Source: Dehalococcoidia bacterium UBA7891
GTDB taxonomy: Bacteria; Chloroflexota; Dehalococcoidia; Lucifugimonadales; UBA826
Reading direction: 5' to 3'
Length of the DNA stretch: 25,418 nt
NCBI GenBank assembly: GCA_002500485.1
Contig: DLRJ01000109.1
Coordinates: forward strand, 1 to 25,418
Under the pieces are notes generated by a model. It had not been told where the DNA came from. It was given only the letters and a program-made list of their open reading frames with translations, and did not search any database. Both the position numbers and the translations under genes were made by a program. Positions within the stretch are counted from its first letter, which is position 1. The number at the start of each line of letters is the position of its first letter. Of the stretch, positions 7,136 through 14,284 are shown in pieces.

Positions 7136-8335
7136 GTGACTCTGGATAATAAAAATAGTCATTCAGCCTCTTGGATTCTATTGGCTGGACTCGCCTGCCT
7201 AGGGATGCCTTCTTTCATAATGGTATTCGGAGGAATCCATTTTCATCCGATCTTAGACGCCTTCATTTTCGGAATGGGCATTGTGGGGGGAGCTTTCCTC
7301 ATTTCATGGGCCGCCGAGGCCGCCCAGCTAGATGTTTCAGCTTCTTTTGCAATAGCCATCCTAGCTCTAATTGCAATTCTCCCGGAATACGCAGTGGAAG
7401 CTGTTCTAGCATGGGACGCAGGCCAATCCTATGATGCTGCGAGTGGAACAATAACTGTTGAAATGGAAAGAGTAGCCGCCAATGTAACCGGAGCAAACAG
7501 ATTACTCGTTGGTTTGGGATGGTCAGCCGTAATCTTAATTTTTTGGCTGAAAAGAAGAACCTCACTAAATATGAAGGGCGCTATGGGCCTTGAGATACTG
7601 ATGTTGTCGGTGGCAACTGCAGTTACATTTTTGATATTTTTCATGCAGCAAGTACACGTTATAGTGGCTGTCGCCCTAATATCTCTTTATCTAGTTTATT
7701 TGTGGTTGAGCTCAACGAAGGAATCTGAGGAACCAGAACTAATGGGCCCCTCATTGGCCATAGGAGAGCAGTCTAAATTGACCAGAAGGCTGATTGTTTT
7801 AGCGCTATTTGCCTATTCTGCTTTTGTGATTTTAGTGGCTGCAGAACCATTTGTTCATGCTCTTGTAGAAACTGGACGAGATTTCGGAATTAGTGACTTT
7901 TTATTAATCCAATGGATCGCTCCATTGGCCTCAGAATCACCGGAAATAATAATTGCTGTTCTATTCAGCCTTCGAGCAAACCCTGTAGCAGGACTAACAA
8001 CTCTTATTTCTGCAGAAGTCAACCAACTCACTCTTTTAGTTGGAAGCATGGTAGGGATTTTCAGCCTTTCTGTAGGAGAAATTCTAAGTTTCCCGCTCAA
8101 CAACATGCAATCAGTGGAATTCTTGTTAACTGCAGCTGTATCAGTGCTAGCAATTATATTGGTTTTGCCTCGAATAATCGGGTGGAAATCGGGAATGATA
8201 TTACTAGTACTATTCCTAGCACATCTGCCGTTTACTGAGACGGATCAAAGATTACTTTTTACATATGGTTATTTAGCAATTGCAGCAGTCTTAATTGTCT
8301 ACCAGTTATACAGAAAATATTTGTCTAAAAATTAG
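7136..8335 (+). CDS. divergent sodium/calcium exchanger (CaCA) family membrane protein
   Basis: A 399-residue polytopic membrane protein with about ten hydrophobic helices and two repeated halves. The halves match the alpha-repeats of cation/Ca2+ exchangers. In the first, LPEYAVEAV is followed by ANVTGANRLLVGLGW. In the second, SESPEIIIAVLFSLRANP is followed by EVNQLTLLVGS. The proline-glutamate pair of each repeat, which binds the cation in the family, is kept, while the surrounding GTS/GSN residues are altered. A polar loop (about 195-215) separates the halves. Ion specificity is therefore unsure. The start is GTG at 7136 with GGTGAT upstream; an in-frame stop at 7109 limits longer starts. 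It ends 20 bases before the converging exonuclease gene. Confidence 0.82.
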   Translation: MTLDNKNSHSASWILLAGLACLGMPSFIMVFGGIHFHPILDAFIFGMGIVGGAFLISWAAEAAQLDVSASFAIAILALIAILPEYAVEAVLAWDAGQSYDAASGTITVEMERVAANVTGANRLLVGLGWSAVILIFWLKRRTSLNMKGAMGLEILMLSVATAVTFLIFFMQQVHVIVAVALISLYLVYLWLSSTKESEEPELMGPSLAIGEQSKLTRRLIVLALFAYSAFVILVAAEPFVHALVETGRDFGISDFLLIQWIAPLASESPEIIIAVLFSLRANPVAGLTTLISAEVNQLTLLVGSMVGIFSLSVGEILSFPLNNMQSVEFLLTAAVSVLAIILVLPRIIGWKSGMILLVLFLAHLPFTETDQRLLFTYGYLAIAAVLIVYQLYRKYLSKN

Positions 8336-8355
8336 TCAGTAAATTCACTTTGATC

Positions 8356-9228
8356 CTATTGCCATTTTTGGGGCCGGTTCGACAAATTCCCCAAACCTAA
8401 TTCACGGCACAAAGATGGAAAAAGATTCTTCGAAGCCCCTAGCCATTCCAGCTCTTTAAGGGTTTCCGTTATCTCTAAATCGGTACGCACTGTAGCGATT
8501 TCCCGATAAAGGCAGGCTTCCTCTCTACTGTCTTCAAGGCTCAAACTTAGAGCTGCTGCCCCTCTTACAGAGACATCCCAGAGTTCGTAAGTATTTGGTA
8601 TGTCCTCTATGTGAATATACCGATTAAGAAGAGTAGAGCTAGATTTCGCACCCCATTTCGGAATGCCTGGAATATTATCGGCTGTGTCACCGACTAATCC
8701 TAAATAATCGGGTATTGATATCGGTAAAATGCCGAATTTTTCAAGGACGCCTAATTCGTTCAGGATTAAATTATTTTTCCTGTCTAGGCATACGATTTGA
8801 TCCCCATCAACCATTTGACATAAATCCTTGTCGGGTGAACAAATGATTACCTGCTGCACAGTATCCTGTTTTGAATAGAGCAATGCTGCTGTGGCCAATG
8901 CATCATCAGCTTCATAATCATGCATAGGCCATGACACTATACCAAGCGCATTTACTACTCTTTCAGCTAATGGAAATTGCATTTTCAACTCTAAAGGGGT
9001 GTCGGATCCATCCTTGTATGTTGGTAGCAACTCATTTCTAAAAGATTTGATTGAACTATCAAAGGCCACTGCTATGTGAGTAACTTCTGGTTGATTTAGT
9101 AATGCTATCAAGGTCATTATCAAACCCCTGACAGCTGAAACATGCATTCCGTCAGGTGCTAATCTTTCAGGTTGCCCAAAATGGGCTCGAAATAATTCAT
9201 ATGTTCCGTCGACTAAATGGACTTTCAT
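8356..9228 (-). CDS. stand-alone 5'-3' exonuclease (PolA N-domain / FEN-like)
   Basis: A 290-residue protein corresponding to the 5' nuclease domain of DNA polymerase I, without a polymerase part. All the metal-binding acidic residues are visible: Asp7, Asp57, the YEADDA motif (Glu106, Asp108, Asp109), SPDKD (Asp133, Asp135) and GDTADN (Asp181, Asp184). The helix-hairpin-helix GIPKWGAK follows, though it is less canonical than GIPGIGPKTA. Such proteins remove RNA primers or flaps, but stand-alone copies may have special repair roles. It lies 29 bases after the last permease gene on the same strand, so it may be carried on the transporter transcript, though the functions are unrelated. A clear ribosome site is lacking. 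Confidence 0.88.
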   Translation of the reverse strand: MKVHLVDGTYELFRAHFGQPERLAPDGMHVSAVRGLIMTLIALLNQPEVTHIAVAFDSSIKSFRNELLPTYKDGSDTPLELKMQFPLAERVVNALGIVSWPMHDYEADDALATAALLYSKQDTVQQVIICSPDKDLCQMVDGDQIVCLDRKNNLILNELGVLEKFGILPISIPDYLGLVGDTADNIPGIPKWGAKSSSTLLNRYIHIEDIPNTYELWDVSVRGAAALSLSLEDSREEACLYREIATVRTDLEITETLKELEWLGASKNLFPSLCRELGLGNLSNRPQKWQ

Positions 9229-9257
9229 ATCTCACTTTATTTAAAGATTTACCAGAT

Positions 9258-10196
9258 TCACCTAGTGCTGGGGTTTAATACATCACTCATAGCATCACCA
9301 AACAAATTCCAGCAAAGCACTAATGACCAAGCTACAACGCCTGGAGCGATCAACATCCAAGGAACAACCCGAAGCGCGCTAATACTACCCGCTTCCAATA
9401 ACATAGTTCCTAAACTAGGTCGCGGTGGCTGTATACCCAACCCAAGCCAACTCAATATAATCTCGGTTCCAATCAAGGTACCCATGCCCATCGAGACCAT
9501 AACTACGATAGGACCTATCGCGTTAGGTAGAAGATGAATAAATAAAATCCGTGAAGTAGAAGCCCCCGTTGCCTGGGCGGATTCGACATATTGTGAGCTT
9601 TTTAAAGATAAGACTTGGCCCCGTACTAAACGAGCCATCCCAACCCAACTAAATGAAACCAAGGCCAAGGAGATCACTAAATAGTCAGCGACTCCAGATT
9701 TGACTAGCCCATCTAACAAGGTATTATCTTCAATCCAACGAACAACATTTAAAATTCTTGGCCTTAAGGTGGCAGCCAATAAAATAACTAACAATATGTC
9801 CGGAAAAGAGGCGAAAAGCTCGCCTATCCTCATTATTACTGAATCAACCCTGCCTCCATAGTAACCAGAAATCAATCCAAGCGATACACCTATCAACAAT
9901 CCCCCGGTTAGAATCGTTACCAAGGTTATTATCACTGTGTTTTGTATCCCCCACAGGACCCTCGAAAAAACATCCCTACCTTTCAGATCAGTCCCAGCTA
10001 TATGTTCCATTGTCGGACCCTCTCTGATCGATTGGTAATCCTGTTCGTTATAGCCATAAGGTGCTATCAAAGGTGCAAATATACCCATAAAATAAATGAG
10101 CAAGATGGCAAACAAACACACGACTGCTATTTTTTTATGCCACAGCCTAGTGAAAGCCCGAGACAAATGACCTTTGTTACTGATGGCTGTCTCCAC
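9258..10196 (-). CDS. dppC: peptide/nickel-type ABC transporter permease (DppC/OppC family)
   Basis: A 312-residue inner-membrane permease. The N-terminus has the OppC/DppC leader helix (about 23-50) ending in an APLIAPYGY segment, then a HIAGTDLKGRDVFSR motif. A cluster of membrane helices follows, with the EAA loop (QATGASTSRILFIHLLPN) that contacts the ATPase. A C-terminal helix follows PWMLIAPG. The GTG start overlaps the TAG stop of the upstream permease by one base (TAGTG), indicating translational coupling. No ATPase gene is adjacent, so the nucleotide-binding subunits must be encoded elsewhere. The symbol reflects family, not proven substrate. Confidence 0.9.
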   Translation of the reverse strand: METAISNKGHLSRAFTRLWHKKIAVVCLFAILLIYFMGIFAPLIAPYGYNEQDYQSIREGPTMEHIAGTDLKGRDVFSRVLWGIQNTVIITLVTILTGGLLIGVSLGLISGYYGGRVDSVIMRIGELFASFPDILLVILLAATLRPRILNVVRWIEDNTLLDGLVKSGVADYLVISLALVSFSWVGMARLVRGQVLSLKSSQYVESAQATGASTSRILFIHLLPNAIGPIVVMVSMGMGTLIGTEIILSWLGLGIQPPRPSLGTMLLEAGSISALRVVPWMLIAPGVVAWSLVLCWNLFGDAMSDVLNPSTR

Positions 10197-11125
10197 TAGG
10201 AAAGCCTTATGCGTGGATCAATTAGTGAGTAGGCGATGTCAGCCAACAAGTTAGCAACTACAAAGGCACTTGATAGTATGAGAGTGAATGCCATTATTAC
10301 TGGATAATCCCTGTTAAAAATAGCCTGTATAGCAAAATCTCCTACACCTGGTATACCAAGTAATCTCTCAGTTATGAACCCGGTGGTTAGCATACCAGCT
10401 AGGGAAAAAGACAAAATGGTTACCACAGGAATGATTGCATTTCTCAGAACATGCCTTACATCAATATATCTTTCACCTAAACCTTTTGCTCTTGCAGTTC
10501 TGATGAAATCTTGACCAAATACATCTAGGGTACTAGCCCGCATCAAACGAGCAAGTCCAGCAACCCCAGGAATCCCCATTGTGATAGCAGGAACTATAAT
10601 CCTCAAGTCAAAAAATCCTCCCCACCCCGAGCATGGCACCAGACTCAATTTCAAGCACAAACCCCACAAAACTATAGGAATGCTCACCATAATAGGTATG
10701 GACATTAGAATCAAAGTGAATGCAACAGCTGCAGGATCTACCCAAGTGCCTTGTTTATGGGCTATAAAAAATCCTAAAGGTAACCCAATGGACAAACTGA
10801 CAACCATTGCAGCTAGGTTAACTTGAAAAGAAACCCACATCTTGGAAGCCAACAAAGAGCCTACTGATCGGCCCCGATATCTAAGGCTTTCTCCGAAGTC
10901 TCCCCTGATTGCCCCAGATATGTAGTCAGCGTATTGAACTATAACAGGCCTATCCAGCCCCAATGAAGATCTAAGTCTGTCTGCAGTCTCCTCGTCGTAT
11001 TTAGTTCCTAGCATCACCCTCACAGGATCACCAGGCCCATATGTTCCGAGAACGAAGGTAACTGCCGACACCATTAACAATAATGCCGGCAACCATAGTA
11101 ATCTTCTAGTTATATATATCCACAT
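10196..11125 (-). CDS. dppB: peptide/nickel-type ABC transporter permease (DppB/OppB family)
   Basis: A 309-residue permease with the usual DppB pattern. A first transmembrane helix (about 9-28) is followed by GPGDPV and a YDEE segment with SLGLDRPVIVQY, which form the extracellular helix region. Four to five further helices follow. The cytoplasmic EAA loop (TARAKGLGERYIDVRHVLRNA) interacts with an ATPase. An AGAGG ribosome site lies 5 bases before the ATG. The gene sits 85 bases after the binding-protein gene and overlaps the next permease by one base, so the three form one transport operon. Confidence 0.9.
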   Translation of the reverse strand: MWIYITRRLLWLPALLLMVSAVTFVLGTYGPGDPVRVMLGTKYDEETADRLRSSLGLDRPVIVQYADYISGAIRGDFGESLRYRGRSVGSLLASKMWVSFQVNLAAMVVSLSIGLPLGFFIAHKQGTWVDPAAVAFTLILMSIPIMVSIPIVLWGLCLKLSLVPCSGWGGFFDLRIIVPAITMGIPGVAGLARLMRASTLDVFGQDFIRTARAKGLGERYIDVRHVLRNAIIPVVTILSFSLAGMLTTGFITERLLGIPGVGDFAIQAIFNRDYPVIMAFTLILSSAFVVANLLADIAYSLIDPRIRLS

Positions 11126-11210
11126 ATGCCTCTAAACTTACTCTGAATTCGTTATAGCATAAACGACATCAGAGGACTGTGAATAATTTAGGTACGATTA
11201 ATCGTCAAGT

Positions 11211-12932
11211 TTAATCTTCTATATAAACATATCGCATCTTTGATATCGTCATTGGGGTCAACTCATACCCTTTCACATATGGCTTTATTAAAACGTGCCG
11301 TTCTCCTGCAAACCATAAAGGAACCCAAGCAGCATCATTAACAATGATTTTCTCTGCTTCTTGGTAAAGATCTATTCGCTTCACCAAGTCTGTCTCAATC
11401 CTAGCATCCTGGAGTAAAATATCAGCCTTCTGACTAGAATATAAGCCGTGGTTATTTTCACTTTCCGAATGAAATAATATGTCCAAGAAATCTTGAGGGT
11501 CAGGATAGTCGGCCTCCCAACCTAAACCGCCAAAAGCCTGGAATTTTTCCTCGTCCAAATCTTTGAGATATGTAGCCCATTCGACTTGCTGTATCTCCAC
11601 CTCAACACCCAAGGTTTCCAGCCACATGTTTATTATTACCTCCAGGTCTAATCCAGGAGTACCCCCCGTGCCTGGGATGGTTATTACGATTCTTGGCCTA
11701 GTCCCCGGATCAGCATATTTTGATTCGGACAAAAGTTTTTTGGCTAGAACGGGATCATGCCGAAGACCCTCGAGCTGCTCATTGAACCCAGGAAAGCCTG
11801 GTGGCAATATCCCGTACGCAGGAACCACCAAATCGGAATACACTTCCTTTGCAATTAATTCCTTGTCTATCGCATGGTTTAATGCGCGACGAAATTTAGA
11901 ATCATCAAAAGGAGGTTCTTGTACGTTAAAACCTATGTAGTTAACTGAATATCCTGGGTCAGCAACGACCAGATCTCCATTAAGTGGGTCAACTGGATCT
12001 TTGATTCGTTCCAGATCAAAAAGCCCCACTCCCGTAATATCAATCTCATCATTTTCATACATGGCCATGGAGGAACCTCCGGCCAAATTCATCTGGATCT
12101 TTGCTAGCTTCGCTTTATCGAGGTGATACAGGTCGTTTCGCTCCAATATTATCCTTTCTCCAATTTTATAATCTGATAATTTAAATGGCCCAGTCCCATT
12201 GGGGCTATCGGTCCAGTTAAGACCTCCTACGGATACATTATTTCTGTCAACAACGTATGCCGTAGGATAAGTAAGTTTGGCTAAAAAATATGCCTTCGGA
12301 GAATCAATCACTATTTGTAAAGTGCTATCGTCGACAGCTTTGACACCACTTATCTCAGAACTTTTACCTTCCAGCACAGCGGCTACTCCCACTATGTCGC
12401 CTAAATATGTTTTGGCCGTAGGCGAAGCAGTATCCGGGTTTACGGCTCGTTCCAAAGACCACTTAAAATCCTCTGCTGTGACTTTAGTCCCATCATGAAA
12501 TACAGCATTATTCCGGATTTTAAAGGTATAAGTAAGGCCGTCATTTGAAATATCCCAACTATCAGCGAGATCAGGAATCAATCGCAAGCTGGTATCAAAT
12601 CCTACCAACCCGCCAAATATTTCCACAACAACACCTGCAGAAGTGGTATCTGAAGTGAGATGAGGATCTAGTGTTGGAGGGTCAGACCAAAGCCGGTTAA
12701 ATACGCCAACTGGTGCTTCGGAAACATCAGCTAAGGTTTTTACTTCAGTTTGCAGATCCGCCCTTTTTTCTTTTGTGGATTCTTGTATCGACTCAGCCAC
12801 GTTAGAGGTTCCAATGGCTGAGTCTGAGTTTCCTGAATCACCAACAGCCTTTCCTATGGCATTCTGACCACACGCTATTGATCCTATTAAAAGTATGAGC
12901 ATTGAAAAAACGAGTGCAAAACGGTTAATCAT
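11211..12932 (-). CDS. dppA: peptide-type ABC transporter substrate-binding lipoprotein (SBP family 5)
   Basis: A 573-residue extracytoplasmic solute-binding protein, the usual size for cluster C/family 5 proteins. The signal peptide ends in a SIAC lipobox with a serine at -3, followed by a low-complexity linker (about 25-70). The mature part begins with WSDPPTLDPHLTSD and has AEDFKWSLERAVNP, DSPKAYFLAKL, FRRALNHAID and the WEADYPDPQDFLDILF block. It captures oligopeptides or related ligands at the membrane surface and hands them to the two permeases. A GAGGT ribosome site lies 6 bases from the ATG. It is first in the operon, with the promoter presumably in 12933-13065. Substrate class is inferred from family. 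Confidence 0.9.
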   Translation of the reverse strand: MINRFALVFSMLILLIGSIACGQNAIGKAVGDSGNSDSAIGTSNVAESIQESTKEKRADLQTEVKTLADVSEAPVGVFNRLWSDPPTLDPHLTSDTTSAGVVVEIFGGLVGFDTSLRLIPDLADSWDISNDGLTYTFKIRNNAVFHDGTKVTAEDFKWSLERAVNPDTASPTAKTYLGDIVGVAAVLEGKSSEISGVKAVDDSTLQIVIDSPKAYFLAKLTYPTAYVVDRNNVSVGGLNWTDSPNGTGPFKLSDYKIGERIILERNDLYHLDKAKLAKIQMNLAGGSSMAMYENDEIDITGVGLFDLERIKDPVDPLNGDLVVADPGYSVNYIGFNVQEPPFDDSKFRRALNHAIDKELIAKEVYSDLVVPAYGILPPGFPGFNEQLEGLRHDPVLAKKLLSESKYADPGTRPRIVITIPGTGGTPGLDLEVIINMWLETLGVEVEIQQVEWATYLKDLDEEKFQAFGGLGWEADYPDPQDFLDILFHSESENNHGLYSSQKADILLQDARIETDLVKRIDLYQEAEKIIVNDAAWVPLWFAGERHVLIKPYVKGYELTPMTISKMRYVYIED

Positions 12933-13065
12933 ATATACCTCAAAATCAATTTAATCTTAAACAAAAAACAGGTCTCTTTAATAATAGTGATCTTTCTTGA
13001 ATATTAACAACGGCAATTTCACTTAGGTATTATCACCTTAGCGGAAATCTTGAGTAATTAAAGCG

Positions 13066-14167
13066 TCACTCAGAACCCATTTGGAAGGCCAAATATGCTT
13101 TTATAAAGACGTCCAAGTTGCCATCTAAAACTTCATCTGTAGCCGATGTCTCCACATTGGTGCGATGATCCTTAACCATCTGATACGGATGCAATACATA
13201 GCTACGAATTTGATTACCCCACTCGGCAGAAACATGATCGCCTTTCAAATCCGACATTTCTTTATCTTTTCTCTCTCTTTCTAACTCTGCCAAACGAGAG
13301 GCCAATATTCTCATAGCTATTTCTCTGTTTTGGCGTTGGGATCTTTCATTTTGACATGTGACAACTATGCCAGTAGGTTCATGAGTTATTCGTATAGCTG
13401 TTGAATTTTTCTGGACATTCTGTCCGCCATGTCCACCGGCTCTGAATACATCCACCCTCAACTCATCTGTATTAATTTCAACGTCGGTACCTTCATCCAT
13501 CTTTGGTATAACTTCTGCAAGAGCAAATGAGGTATGCCTAGCATGGTCGTTATCGAATGGTGAAATCCGAACGAGCCTATGAACTCCTTTTTCCGCTTTG
13601 AGATGGCCATATGCATAATGGCCAGTTATTTGCATCACCACACTTTTTATACCAGATTCTTCCCCGTGAGAAAGATCTAGAACTTCACAGCCAAACCCTT
13701 TCCGATCACACCATCTGGTATACATACGGACCAACATAGAAGCCCAATCTTGAGAATCAACACCTCCTGCCCCTGCATGTAAGGCTAGTATGGCATCTCT
13801 TTGATCGTGTTCACCAGATAAGGTAAGGGTAAATTCCTCATCTCCAACCCTTTTTTCTATTCGGCCCGTTTCCAAGCGAATCTCATCCAGAAAGCTTGGA
13901 TCATTCTCTGAATTAGCCAGTTCAAGTAATTCCAGATTCGTCATTATCTGTTCTTCGAATCCTTTCCATAAAACAACCTGATTATTTAATGCTGCCAAGG
14001 TTTTCATTTTGGACTGGGCATCAGCAGAATCTTCCCAAAAATTTGGAGCTATAGATTCTTTTTCCAATTCTTTTATTTTTCGTTCCTTTGAAGGAAGGTC
14101 AAAGACGCACCAATAGGTTAGAAACCTTTTCTCTTAGGTCGAATAAAGCAGTTTTCAACTCTTGCAT
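13066..14167 (-). CDS. prfB: peptide chain release factor 2, with programmed +1 frameshift
   Basis: RF2 terminates translation at UGA and UAA. The gene starts at ATG 14165-14167 with AGAGGAA 8 bases upstream. It runs 22 codons to an in-frame TGA (14099-14101) in the context CTT TGA C, then continues in the +1 frame (GAC, Asp23) to the end. The product is 366 residues, matching the usual RF2 length (365 in E. coli). The stop-codon-recognition tripeptide SPF (about 202-204) defines RF2 rather than RF1. The peptidyl-tRNA hydrolysis GGQ motif (in AGGHGGQNVQKN) is at about 247-249. Reading only the +1 frame gives a truncated 333-residue product starting at a TTG at 14067. The priA gene ends 117 bases upstream on the same strand. 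Confidence 0.95.
14098..14104 (-). promoter_or_regulatory. RF2 autoregulatory +1 frameshift site (CTTTGAC)
   Basis: The 7-base site CTT TGA C matches the well-known prfB recoding site, where low RF2 lets the ribosome slip +1 at the slow UGA codon. The preceding bases are TTGGTG-CGT. The GGTG can pair partly with the anti-Shine-Dalgarno, but it is weaker than the AGGGGG of E. coli. Confidence 0.93.
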
Positions 14168-14284
14168 CAGGGGTTCCTCTCCAAACAGTTCTTATAAAAA
14201 GCACATCTGAACGCTAAAAACAATTATACCAAGGGGATCGGTATGGCTATTTAATTTAAACACCAGCAATGCCATCCAAAACGA

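Noticed and set aside
13023..13044. Imperfect hairpin (CTTAGGT / ACCTTAG) after prfB
   Set aside because: The stem is short with a mismatch and no T-run follows on the minus strand, so it is too weak for a terminator call.
13066..14067. RF2 read as a 333-residue protein from a TTG at 14067
   Set aside because: The TTG is internal (residue 34); the CTTTGAC recoding site and ATG at 14167 give a full-length RF2.
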